Below the pieces are notes generated by a model that was not told the DNA's origin, did not search any database, and saw only the letters and a program-made list of their open reading frames with translations. DNA of 22,780 nucleotides from Allobrachymonas sp. (GTDB taxonomy: Bacteria; Pseudomonadota; Gammaproteobacteria; Burkholderiales; Burkholderiaceae_C): contig JAUNUE010000008.1 in the NCBI GenBank assembly GCA_030538335.1, positions 1-22,780 of the forward strand. The letters are read 5' to 3'. A program made the translations under genes and the position numbers. This document shows, piece by piece, positions 15,740 to 22,780 of this stretch (positions are counted from its first letter, which is position 1; each line of letters begins with the position of its first letter).

Positions 15740-16266
15740 AAATCGTGGTCGAAGCCTACTTTGTGCATATCCTGCCCGACCGTGTGCGCTGGTATTGCCA
15801 AAGCATGGAAGTGGGCGCTGGGGGTTCAGACATCCAGACGCCCGATCAAGCCGTGCACGCCTTGGTGCATGGCTGCAGCAAAGATAAAGATGCTTGCCTG
15901 CAACGTTATCTGGCGCACTCCACCAGTTGGCGTTTTGAAGCGCCCGATGTGCTGGTGCTGAGTTACATCGTCTGTCCCGAAACGCAGGATGATGACCATG
16001 AACGGCAGGCATGGCAGGAAACCTTCCTGCACGAATTGCAATTGGCGCACAGCCATCACCCAGCAGACACGCATCCGCCCATGATTGAACAACACCATGT
16101 ATTGAGCCACGCCCTGCGCCATCTGGCGTTTTTGACACAGGGCAGCACGGCAGATGCCGTCATCAGCAGCCATTTTCCTGAACCGGCAAGGCGTTTTCTT
16201 TCGCATGTCATACCCGCCCTTGCGGGACAATTGATGTACTTTTCTGAAAGATGTGAAAATATCTGA
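15736..16266 (+). CDS. Unrecognised His-rich 176-aa protein, last gene of the system 2 operon
   Basis: I cannot assign this protein to a named family. It is soluble, with no signal peptide, and coupled to the ATPase gene by ATGA overlap, so it is very probably translated. Visible features are a short N-terminal strand 'MKIVVEAYFV', a 'HSTSWRFEAPDVLVLSYIV' block (61-79), and a segment with nine histidines between 99 and 129, including 'AHSHH' and 'EQHHVLSHALRHLAFL'. The histidines could form a metal site, but composition alone does not prove it. Cys21, Cys47, Cys54 and Cys80 are further possible ligands. Codons 170-176 read into the start of an out-of-frame IS630 transposase remnant, so the extreme C-terminus may be new. 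A role in intracellular handling of the imported ligand or its metal fits the operon position but is inference. Confidence 0.7.
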   Translation: MKIVVEAYFVHILPDRVRWYCQSMEVGAGGSDIQTPDQAVHALVHGCSKDKDACLQRYLAHSTSWRFEAPDVLVLSYIVCPETQDDDHERQAWQETFLHELQLAHSHHPADTHPPMIEQHHVLSHALRHLAFLTQGSTADAVISSHFPEPARRFLSHVIPALAGQLMYFSERCENI

Positions 16267-16422
16267 CAACATCAAACTGCATTTTCCACAACCCTACGGT
16301 CCCGAGCTCAACCTGCAGGAGCATATCCGGGATGAGCTGCGCAAGAAGCATTTCCGAAACAAAGCATTGGCAGTGCCTTGGAGGATGATGGGCTAAATGG
16401 ATTGCTGGGGGGCTGGGAATAG
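16244..16422 (+). pseudogene. IS630-family transposase remnant (C-terminal DDE end, frameshifted)
   Basis: In frame 2 from 16244 the translation reads 'LKDVKISDNIKLHF', then 'PYGPELNLQEHIRDELRKKH' and 'FRNKAL', running to a TAA at 16394. IS630/Tc1-type transposases end in a DDE segment like 'IPENI.L.FLPPYSPELNP.E..W..LR...F.N', whose glutamate (ELNxxE) is the last catalytic residue. The remnant keeps 'PELNLQE'. The expected tail continues in another frame, 'GSALEDDGLNGLLGGWE' with TAG at 16420-16422, so a frameshift lies around 16360-16369. No N-terminal part or terminal inverted repeat is seen nearby. It is a short, dead remnant between two convergent operons. Confidence 0.75.
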
Positions 16423-16455
16423 ACGGCAAAATCCGTTGCAGGGTGGGTGTTTCTT

Positions 16456-17292
16456 CTATTGCGCTGCAATGCGTTCAATCACAACCACCCGGTCAGTCTG
16501 TTCTGTAAATACCATACGGGCATGCACCCGGTAGGCTTGCAACAAGTGGTGGGATTGAAGGGCCTCTTCAGGGGTGCCGCTAGCTACCAGGCCTCCTGTG
16601 CGCAAAAGAATGATCTGGTCACAAAACCGGTTGGCCAGATTGAGGTCGTGCAGTGCCATCAGGGCAATGGCCTGCCGGGTCTGGACGATGTGGCGTACGG
16701 TTTGCAGTGCGAGCAGTTGCCAGCGCAGGTCGAGGGCGCTGGTGGGTTCATCCAGCAGCAGTAGCGGGGTTTGGCGCACCAGCACTTGCGCCAGGCCCAC
16801 CATCTGGCGTTGCCCGCCGCTCAAACGCTTGAGTGGTTGCATGGCCAGTGCTTCCATATGCAACTTTGCAAATATGTCGGTTATGCGTGCATCAGATTCC
16901 TGAGGGCTGATGCCGGGGACTGTGGCGCGCAGTGCGCCCTGAATGGCTTCGTATACGAGCAGGGCACTGCTTTGGGGCAGGGTCTGGGGCAAATACCCTA
17001 CGGTACGGAGGTGGGTGGATTGGGCACAATGCAGCAGGTTGATGTCATGATATTGCGCCTGTCCTGTGGCGGGCAGCATTCTGGCCAGGCCGCGCAAGAA
17101 GGTTGATTTGCCCGCTCCATTGGCGCCCAGAATGCCAACGATGGTTCCGGGCGCAATGGCGGGTATGGTCAGGCCGTCAATTACGATGCGTGAACCATAA
17201 GCTGCACGGAATTGCCTGATAAAAAGGCTGGCGCTTTCAAATGGGTGTACAGGTGAATGCGTGGATGGATATGCCATGGAATTGTCAGGCAT
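16456..17292 (-). CDS. ABC ATPase of system 3 (FecE-type)
   Basis: I use the ATG at 17292 (278 aa), which overlaps the permease stop at 17285 by 8 bp. A longer start at 17325 and a shorter one at 17277 are possible, and none has a clear Shine-Dalgarno. Motifs are Walker A 'GANGAGKS' (56-63), Q-loop 'LPQT' (101-104), signature 'LSGGQ' (157-161), Walker B 'LLLLDE' (177-182) and H-loop His215. It powers the ferri-siderophore-type importer with the adjacent permease. It is the last gene of the Fur-boxed minus-strand operon. Confidence 0.9.
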   Translation of the reverse strand: MPDNSMAYPSTHSPVHPFESASLFIRQFRAAYGSRIVIDGLTIPAIAPGTIVGILGANGAGKSTFLRGLARMLPATGQAQYHDINLLHCAQSTHLRTVGYLPQTLPQSSALLVYEAIQGALRATVPGISPQESDARITDIFAKLHMEALAMQPLKRLSGGQRQMVGLAQVLVRQTPLLLLDEPTSALDLRWQLLALQTVRHIVQTRQAIALMALHDLNLANRFCDQIILLRTGGLVASGTPEEALQSHHLLQAYRVHARMVFTEQTDRVVVIERIAAQ

Positions 17293-18340
17293 GGCGTTTT
17301 CTGCTGATGCCCGCCAGCACGACAAATACCGGTACCCCCACCAGTGCAGTGATGATGCCTATGGGCAGGATGACGCCGCTGGCCAATGATTTGCTCAGGG
17401 CAGAAGCGGCCGACAGCATGATGGCTCCGGCCAGCATGCTGCCCGGCAGGTAGTGGCGATGGTCTTCTCCCAGCAACAGCCTGGCAACGTGCGGCCCTAC
17501 CAGACCCACAAAGCCGATAGTTCCCGCAAAAGAAAGTGCGGTGGCTGACAACAGGCTGATGCGCATGAGCGTGAGCAACCGCAGCCGCTCAACTGCAACA
17601 CCCATGCTGCGTGCCTGTTCGTCGCCAGCGCGCAAAATGGTCAGTTTCCACACTTGGGTGCTGCTCCACAGGCTGCATGCCACCAAAAGGATGGCCAGTA
17701 TGGCGATCTTGTTCCAGGTGGCGCGCGCCAGGCTGCCCATGCTCCAGAATACGATTTGTTCCAGAGCGCTGCTGTCTGCCAGATATTGAAGCAGCCAAAG
17801 CAGGGCTTCGAAGCTGAACATCAAGCCAATGCCGAACAGCACCAGTGTTTCGGTGCTGGCGCCAAGCCACCACGACAGCCACAAGATGAGCATGGTGGCC
17901 AGCATGGCCATGGCAAATGCGCCTAGTGTCAAGGCGAGATTTTCATTCCACAACACCAGGCTCCAGCCAGACAACACCACAAGGGCTGCACCTACGCTCG
18001 CAGCTGCCGAGATGCCCAGTGTGAAGGGGCTGGCCAGGGGGTTGTTGAGGATGGTCTGCATTTCTGCGCCAGCCAGCCCCAGCGCGCTACCCACAAAGAC
18101 TGCCATCAGTGCAAAAGGCAGGCGGATGCTCCACAAAATGACATGCTGCTCTGGTGCAATACCCGCTGGCTCAATAATGCCCCGCACGATCTCAGCTACT
18201 GCAAGCGCCGAGGGTCCTGTAGCAATATCAAGTACTACCATGACCAAGCTCAGCAGCGCAAGTACGCCCAGCATTACCAGGCGGCGCAGCGCAAATTGTC
18301 GGTATTTTGTCTGGATGGTCGCTTTGGTAGGGGCAATCAT
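17285..18340 (-). CDS. FecCD-family ABC permease of system 3
   Basis: The product is 351 aa with about ten membrane segments. Signature blocks are 'IRLPFALMAVFVGSALGLAGAEMQ', 'LNNPLASPFTLGISAAASVG', 'SFAGTIGFVGLVGPHVARLL' and 'LPIGIITALVGVPVFVVLAG'. A cytoplasmic N-terminal leader of about 18 residues precedes the first segment. Its ATG overlaps the stop of the esterase gene (ATGA), so it is in the same transcript as the esterase and binding protein. Confidence 0.92.
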   Translation of the reverse strand: MIAPTKATIQTKYRQFALRRLVMLGVLALLSLVMVVLDIATGPSALAVAEIVRGIIEPAGIAPEQHVILWSIRLPFALMAVFVGSALGLAGAEMQTILNNPLASPFTLGISAAASVGAALVVLSGWSLVLWNENLALTLGAFAMAMLATMLILWLSWWLGASTETLVLFGIGLMFSFEALLWLLQYLADSSALEQIVFWSMGSLARATWNKIAILAILLVACSLWSSTQVWKLTILRAGDEQARSMGVAVERLRLLTLMRISLLSATALSFAGTIGFVGLVGPHVARLLLGEDHRHYLPGSMLAGAIMLSAASALSKSLASGVILPIGIITALVGVPVFVVLAGISRKRHA

Positions 18341-19422
18341 GCTTGGGCTGCCTTTGTGTGCATTGGTACGTCTGTGTTTGTGCCTGCGGCCATGTTGTTG
18401 ATGTCCATCATGTCGTGCAGGGCCAAGTAGGCACTGCGTATTGCCGTACCGCCGTGGTCTTCGTCGTGGAGCAATACAAAGCGGCTGTGCACGGCAGGGT
18501 GATGCTGCAGCTGGTTTGCCAGTTTTTGCACCTGGGTGACCATGCGGCGTTGTTGCTGTCTGCGTTGGCGTTGCAGGCTGCGCTGTGGCGTGTTCTCCTC
18601 CAGACTGCCAGCCGTCAACAATAGATAAGGCGCTTGCATTGCCGCTGCAAAAGGTTGATTTGCAAAGTTTTCTGCGCAGGGCCAGATCGCTCCTGCGCTA
18701 CGCCAGATCGACGGGCTTGCTGCGGTGTAGTAGTGGAACATGCCTGGCCGTGTGAACAGGGCATAAAGCACCAGAAGGCCACCATACGAATGCCCGAACA
18801 GGGCCTGCCGCTGCGGGTTGAGGGGTAAGTGTTGCGCCAGTTGAGGCTGGAGGATGCCTTGCACAAAGTCAAGGAAACGATCGGCACCGTCTGCATGGAG
18901 CACACCATCTTTTGTTTGAGAGAAGGTGTAATCCCGCTCACGGGCGGGTTGATCGTATGCTGCATCGATGGGGTAGCCGATGCCGACAATGGCTGGGGCA
19001 GGTGCTGGCCCGGCATCCGGCCTTGCTGCCTGCAGCAAGGCCAGTGCCGTAAACAGGCCAAAAAGTGCGTTGCCGTCCAGTGTGTAGAGTACCGGGTAGC
19101 CGTCTGCAGGTGCTGCATGGGATGGCGATGCTACAAAGATGCGACGTTTGTGCCCCTTTTCATCCACCAGGTCAAATTGCTGGCTGCTGGATGGTTGATC
19201 GGCTGCAGGCGCTGGTGTGGTGTATGGTGTGGCTGGCAAGGCAGAAGCGGCGGTGCAGGCAGCGGCCCGTCCCGACAGGCTGCTGCCCAAAGCTAGGCTG
19301 CTGCCATACAGGAGGGCCTGTCGGCGGTTGAAGGCTTGCGCAGACAAGGTGGATACAAAGTCAGGTACTGGCGCTCTGCCGGAAACTGCTGGAGACTGGC
19401 TCACGTTTTCAGTGACCTGCAT
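18337..19422 (-). CDS. Tat-exported alpha/beta-hydrolase, siderophore esterase-like (IroE/PfeE type)
   Basis: I start at ATG 19422 (361 aa), overlapping the end of the binding-protein gene by 14 bp; an in-frame ATG six codons upstream (19440) is an alternative. A twin-arginine motif 'FNRRQALLYGSSLALGSSL' (31-49) leads to 'GRAAAC', so the enzyme is exported folded and may be a lipoprotein. The catalytic domain is esterase-D-like: 'DGYPVLYTLDGNALF' (107-121), nucleophile elbow 'GHSYGG' (Ser212), 'AASPSIW' (234-240) and a histidine in 'HDEDHGG' (319-325). This pattern fits trilactone or ester siderophore hydrolases such as IroE, Fes and PfeE. Placed between the binding protein and permease genes, it probably opens a siderophore ester in the periplasm to release iron. 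The substrate (for example enterobactin-like) is inferred from the FepA/BfeA-like receptor nearby. Confidence 0.82.
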   Translation of the reverse strand: MQVTENVSQSPAVSGRAPVPDFVSTLSAQAFNRRQALLYGSSLALGSSLSGRAAACTAASALPATPYTTPAPAADQPSSSQQFDLVDEKGHKRRIFVASPSHAAPADGYPVLYTLDGNALFGLFTALALLQAARPDAGPAPAPAIVGIGYPIDAAYDQPARERDYTFSQTKDGVLHADGADRFLDFVQGILQPQLAQHLPLNPQRQALFGHSYGGLLVLYALFTRPGMFHYYTAASPSIWRSAGAIWPCAENFANQPFAAAMQAPYLLLTAGSLEENTPQRSLQRQRRQQQRRMVTQVQKLANQLQHHPAVHSRFVLLHDEDHGGTAIRSAYLALHDMMDINNMAAGTNTDVPMHTKAAQA

Positions 19423-20539
19423 CAATCCAATAGGTGCCATTGAGCGGCAAGGGCTGGAAGCGGCGGTACATCTCGCGCAGGGTTTGTTGCGGGTCGATGT
19501 CTGCAAACAAATCGGGATGCATCCATTTGGCCATGACTTGCAGTGCCACTACATTGAATGGTGAGTTGTAAAAGTGGTGCCAAATGGCGTAAGCACGCTT
19601 ATGCCTGACTGCCTGCAATGATTGCAATTGTGGCCGCCGCAGTGCATGCAGCAATGATTTGCGGGCAAGCTCTGGGGTTACGCCTGCGCCCAAGGCAATG
19701 CGCTGTGGCGCACTGTGCAGTGTCTGCGTGGAGCCGATGCCGGTGCCTATATAGATTTGCGGCTGTCGGGCGATGAGCAGCTCGGGGTTGATCAGGCCAT
19801 ATTCGCCAGGCAGCAGTCCTTTGGCCATATTCTGGCCACCGGCTGCATCAAGCACTTTGCCGAGCAGGCCTGTCATGGTTTCGCAGCATGCGGTGGCAAG
19901 CCCAACGCGGTTTTCAAGAAAAACGGTGGGGCCGGTCGTTTGTTTTTTTTGCAGCCGTTTGCTGACAATATCCAGTTGCTGTTTCCAGTAATGGTTGAAG
20001 TCTGCGGCCCGTTGGTTTTTGCCCAGCACTTTCCCTAGCAGCTCCATGCTGCGCGGTGTATTGCGCAAAGGGTCTCGGCGAAAATCGACAAACACCACGG
20101 CAATGTTGGCAGCCTCCAGGCGAGCCAATGTTTCGCGATCACGCTCACCCGGGGTATGCCCCCCGCCGAGGGTGAAAATGGCTACCTGGGGGCGCAAAGC
20201 CAGTGCACGTTCATCGCTGAATGATTTGGCATCTGAGCGCCCTATGCGCGCGATATCGTCCAGCCCTGGAAAACGGGTGCGCCATTGTGCATAGCTGGCG
20301 GGGTCAACCCGCTCCATATCACCCATCATCGCCACCAGGCGCTGGGAAGGGTCACCCTCCAGGATCGCCAGTGCGGGCAGCAACCGGCTTTCGCCCAGCA
20401 AGATACGCTCAACTCTGGCGGGAATGCGAACCTGTCGTCCAGCCAGATCAGTAACAGTTGTTTGTGCATGAACAACGACTACCGTGAAGGAAAACACAGT
20501 CGTAACCAGGGGGCGCACTAAAAATCTGAGAAATTCCAT
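19409..20539 (-). CDS. Periplasmic binding protein of system 3 (ferri-siderophore type)
   Basis: I place the start at ATG 20539, where a signal peptide 'MEFLRFLVRPLVTTVFSFTV...VHAQ' begins; the open frame extends further upstream, but that part has no start support and crosses the Fur box. The product is 376 aa of PF01497 type, with 'TTVTDLAGRQVRIPARVERI', 'LALRPQVAIFTLGG', 'LLGKVLDAAGGQNMAKGLLP' and 'VALQVMAKWMHPDLFADIDP'. The final 'REMYRRFQPLPLNGTYW' resembles the end of the system 1 binding protein. No lipobox is visible, so it is probably a free periplasmic protein. It is the first gene of the minus-strand operon and lies 15 bp downstream of a Fur-type operator. Confidence 0.85.
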   Translation of the reverse strand: MEFLRFLVRPLVTTVFSFTVVVVHAQTTVTDLAGRQVRIPARVERILLGESRLLPALAILEGDPSQRLVAMMGDMERVDPASYAQWRTRFPGLDDIARIGRSDAKSFSDERALALRPQVAIFTLGGGHTPGERDRETLARLEAANIAVVFVDFRRDPLRNTPRSMELLGKVLGKNQRAADFNHYWKQQLDIVSKRLQKKQTTGPTVFLENRVGLATACCETMTGLLGKVLDAAGGQNMAKGLLPGEYGLINPELLIARQPQIYIGTGIGSTQTLHSAPQRIALGAGVTPELARKSLLHALRRPQLQSLQAVRHKRAYAIWHHFYNSPFNVVALQVMAKWMHPDLFADIDPQQTLREMYRRFQPLPLNGTYWIDAGH

Positions 20540-20553
20540 TGCCAGATATAAAT

Positions 20554-20572
20554 GATAATGATTCTCATTAAT
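20554..20572. promoter_or_regulatory. Fur box between the system 3 operon and the AraC regulator
   Basis: The plus strand reads gataatgattctcattaat; its reverse complement matches the Fur consensus GATAATGATAATCATTATC at 16 of 19 positions by my count. It lies 15 bp upstream of the binding-protein ATG on the minus strand and 108 bp upstream of the AraC start, so iron-replete Fur could repress both divergent units. Confidence 0.8.
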
Positions 20573-20679
20573 TGTATACTTGCAAGTCTTATGGGAAGCG
20601 CCACAAATGTTTGTCGTAGCCGCAATATGGTTTGTGCGACGTGCAAGATGGCTTGGATTCGCACGATGGAAAAGTTGTA

Positions 20680-21735
20680 ATGGATTGGGACGCGATACAG
20701 CATGGGCATGACCTGGACGATGTCCTGTTTGCAGATGGGGTTGGCGTTGATCACTGCAAATCTGCCTCTTTGGCACAACACGTCACACGGTTGCATGAGC
20801 TCATGGCGGGTTTGCAGTTGCATGCAGACGATGCATATGACGATGCCAACGTTCTTGCATGCGGACAGTGCGCTCCTGGACTGCACCTGGTTGTGCTGAT
20901 GGAGGGACAGCTTGATTTGAGGTATGGCCACCGACGAATAAGGCTGGAGGCGACCCCCGGTAAAACGGGTCTGGTTCCGTCCAGCGCTGCTGTGCAAGAT
21001 GCCCCACAGGCTTTTTTGCTGTATGCGCAGACAACCGTGCCCTTTTGCCGCCAGCTGCAGGTTGGCCGCTATGCACGCAGATTGTGCCTTTGCATGCCTC
21101 CCGCATGGCTGCAAATGCTGAGCCTGCAAGACAACTGCAACACCTGTTTGCCTTGTCCCTTGGCCCAGTTGTGCACCGAGCACTTGTTGGTGTCGTACTG
21201 GCGGCCTACTGCGCATGCTCTCGCACTGGTAGAGCAGATAGTGCAGCCTCCACCTGGCGCTCCTGTTTTGCTGTCGCTGTATCAGGAAAGCCATGTTCTG
21301 GCTTTGCTGACAGAAGTGCTACGCACCCAGCCAGAGCAGACAACACGACAAGCCCCCTGCCTGGCTTGCAAACAGCTGCCGTCTGTGGATGTCAGGCTCG
21401 ATACCCGCACATGGCAACGCATGGTCACGTTGCGCGCCTGGCTGGCCAGTGATGAAGCCCTGCACAAGCCGCTGGAGGCCATGGCTCGCCAGATGGGCAT
21501 GCATATCACCACCATGCAGCGCCAGTTTCGTGCAGCCTTTGGCATGACGGCAGGGCAATTCATGCGAGAGTGCCGCCTGCAAAGTGCCCGCAGAATGTTG
21601 GAGAGCGGCTCAACCAGCGTCAAGAAAGCCGCTGCACTGGCCGGCTACACAAGTGCTGCAAATTTTGCAACGGCCTACAAGCGGCGCTTCAAAATTACGC
21701 CCAGACAGGCCAGCCCAAAAAGCAAACTCACCTGA
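20680..21735 (+). CDS. AraC-family regulator, PchR/BfeR-like, with a cysteine cluster
   Basis: I use ATG 20680 (351 aa), preceded by gga about 9 nt upstream; TTG 20632 would add 16 residues. The C-terminal third (about 262-345) holds two helix-turn-helix units: 'PLEAMARQMGMHITTMQRQF' and 'SVKKAAALAGYTSAANFATA', the latter followed by 'YKRRFKITPRQ'. The N-terminal part is a cupin-like ligand domain as in siderophore-sensing PchR/BfeR activators. It is flanked by a Fur-boxed binding protein/esterase operon and a FepA/BfeA-like receptor, the usual arrangement for a regulator that turns on the receptor when its siderophore arrives. Oddly, it has 13 cysteines, including C153-X2-C156-X2-C159-X5-C165, which could hold iron-sulfur or zinc. 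Function is assigned by family and context. Confidence 0.85.
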   Translation: MDWDAIQHGHDLDDVLFADGVGVDHCKSASLAQHVTRLHELMAGLQLHADDAYDDANVLACGQCAPGLHLVVLMEGQLDLRYGHRRIRLEATPGKTGLVPSSAAVQDAPQAFLLYAQTTVPFCRQLQVGRYARRLCLCMPPAWLQMLSLQDNCNTCLPCPLAQLCTEHLLVSYWRPTAHALALVEQIVQPPPGAPVLLSLYQESHVLALLTEVLRTQPEQTTRQAPCLACKQLPSVDVRLDTRTWQRMVTLRAWLASDEALHKPLEAMARQMGMHITTMQRQFRAAFGMTAGQFMRECRLQSARRMLESGSTSVKKAAALAGYTSAANFATAYKRRFKITPRQASPKSKLT

Positions 21736-21882
21736 TCACAGCAATGTGTGGCACAAGAAAAACACCACTTTTGCCATACCTGACGCATTCCACGCCGTGT
21801 AAGCAGCAGCGCAAACGGCCAAAAAGCTCCATGCGCAAATGCTTTTGAGCGAAAACCAAACAAGTGCACTGCGCCTATTGAT

Positions 21883-21901
21883 AATAATGAGAATCATTAT
21901 C
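21883..21901. promoter_or_regulatory. Near-consensus Fur box upstream of the FepA/BfeA-like receptor
   Basis: aataatgagaatcattatc matches the 19-bp Fur consensus at 17 positions by my count. It sits within a larger perfect inverted repeat, attgataat (21877-21885) and attatcaat (21896-21904), which would allow two overlapping Fur dimers. It ends 18 bp before the ATG at 21919, so bound Fur would block transcription near the start. The rest of 21736-21876 shows nothing I can name; an AraC-protein binding site is expected there. Confidence 0.88.
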
Positions 21902-21918
21902 AATAAAGAGGTTTGGTC

Positions 21919-22780
21919 ATGAACCAGAAAATGTCTTTGCCCTTGAAGGTGCTCGCTGCAGCATATGCATGTACATGGGTTGCAACCCCCCTGTTTGCGC
22001 AGACAACTACCGGGCAGGCAACCGCAACAGATGACAACAAGACGCTTGCCCCGGTGGTGGTGACTGCCAGCCAGCGTGAACAGGCGGCCCGCGAGGCGCC
22101 GGCCAGCATTTCGGTCATCACGCGGGAAGAGATTACAGCCAAACCGCATGCCTCAGTCAGAGAGCTGCTGGGTTCAATCGAGGGGGTCAGCGTCACGGGC
22201 TCATCCCCCAACGATCAGGATATTTCCATCCGGGGCATGCCCGGCGAATACACATTGATTCTGGTAGATGGCAAACGCCAGAAAACCCGCGAAACCATGA
22301 ACCGCGGTACCGGGGGAGTGCAAACCGAATGGGTGCCGCCGCTGAGTGCCATTGAGCGCATTGAAGTGGTGCGTGGCCCGATGTCGTCGCTCTATGGTGC
22401 TGACGCCATGGGTGGAGTGATCAACATCATCACCCGAAAAGTGCCCAGGGCATGGAGTGGGGAAATGGGCGTGGGAGGTGTAGTGCAGCAGGAAAAGAAC
22501 CAGGGCCATACGCGCAAGATGGACTTCTGGATTGGAGGCCCGTTGCAGGAAGATGTGTTGGGTCTGCAAATATCCGGCAGCGTGCTGCGCCGAAGTGAAG
22601 ATCACATTCATTACCCTGCCAATGGCACCAGTGGTGCCCACGGCAAGGAAACCAGCGGCCTGAATGTGAAGCTTGCGGCCAGACCCGCTCCCAACCAGGA
22701 CGTAATAGTCACTGCAGGACGTGAACAACTCAACTACCTGGCAACACCGGGAAGAAGCGCTCCCCCATTGACGCCACGCC
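21919..22780 (+). CDS. TonB-dependent siderophore receptor, FepA/BfeA-like (3' end outside window)
   Basis: The ATG at 21919 is preceded by agagg seven nt upstream. The frame is open to the window edge, giving 287 codons. The signal peptide 'MNQKMSLPLKVLAAAYACTW...FAQ' is followed by a TonB box region 'LAPVVVTASQ'. The plug domain reads 'SVRELLGSIEGVSVTG', 'DISIRGMPGEYTLILVDGKR', 'TEWVPPLSAIERIEVVRGPM' and 'SLYGADAMGGVINIITRKVP'. This spacing and the 'GGVQTEWVPP' stretch are typical of catecholate (enterobactin-type) receptors such as FepA, PfeA and BfeA. With the AraC regulator just upstream and two Fur boxes nearby, it is very likely the outer-membrane entry for system 3. The missing barrel prevents ligand-level assignment. 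Confidence 0.88.
   Translation, partial: MNQKMSLPLKVLAAAYACTWVATPLFAQTTTGQATATDDNKTLAPVVVTASQREQAAREAPASISVITREEITAKPHASVRELLGSIEGVSVTGSSPNDQDISIRGMPGEYTLILVDGKRQKTRETMNRGTGGVQTEWVPPLSAIERIEVVRGPMSSLYGADAMGGVINIITRKVPRAWSGEMGVGGVVQQEKNQGHTRKMDFWIGGPLQEDVLGLQISGSVLRRSEDHIHYPANGTSGAHGKETSGLNVKLAARPAPNQDVIVTAGREQLNYLATPGRSAPPLTPR

Overview
The window looks like a GC-rich betaproteobacterial chromosome segment, most likely Burkholderiales (Comamonadaceae/Alcaligenaceae-like). The reasons are gene style (FHA-type adhesin, a BfeR/BfeA-like regulator and receptor pair, Tat-exported lipoproteins), tight ATGA-coupled operons and Fur-type operators. The organism is inferred from gene content only. Almost the whole window is devoted to TonB/ABC uptake of scarce metal complexes.

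Layout. (1) 1-1950: the C-terminal end of a very large filamentous-haemagglutinin-like exoprotein that starts before the window, followed by two strong hairpins and a REPIN-like repeat (1951-2505). (2) 2506-4109, minus strand: a coupled pair, a DUF2117-like protein of a family I associate with methanogenic archaea and a helical TPR-like protein. (3) 4439-10577, plus strand: system 1, with a TonB receptor, a lipoprotein binding protein, a FecCD permease, an ATPase with a His-rich tail and a 'gate'-domain membrane protein. (4) 10728-16266, plus strand: system 2, with a TonB receptor preceded by an AT-rich palindrome, a Tat-type lipoprotein binding protein, a permease, an ATPase and an unrecognised His-rich 176-aa protein. 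A frameshifted IS630-family transposase remnant abuts its end (16244-16422). (5) 16456-20539, minus strand: system 3, with a binding protein, a Tat-type siderophore-esterase-like hydrolase, a permease and an ATPase, headed by a Fur box. (6) 20680-21735, plus strand: a PchR/BfeR-like AraC regulator with an unusual CX2CX2CX5C cluster. (7) From 21919 to the window edge: a FepA/BfeA-like catecholate receptor behind a near-consensus Fur box.

How they work together. System 3, the regulator and the last receptor form a self-contained ferri-siderophore (probably catecholate xenosiderophore) module. Fur and the AraC protein would control it, the outer-membrane receptor would import the complex, the periplasmic esterase would cut an ester siderophore, and the FecBCD-type importer would carry the product across the inner membrane.

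Systems 1 and 2 are less ordinary. System 1 shows no recognisable Fur box. It carries a stand-alone gate-domain protein (related to the transport domain of FeoB), a His-rich ATPase tail and a divergent DUF2117/TPR pair. System 2 ends in another His-rich protein of unknown function. I infer that systems 1 and 2 may handle a metal complex other than a classic ferric siderophore (a nickel, cobalt or tetrapyrrole-type ligand is a guess). Nothing in the sequence fixes the substrate.
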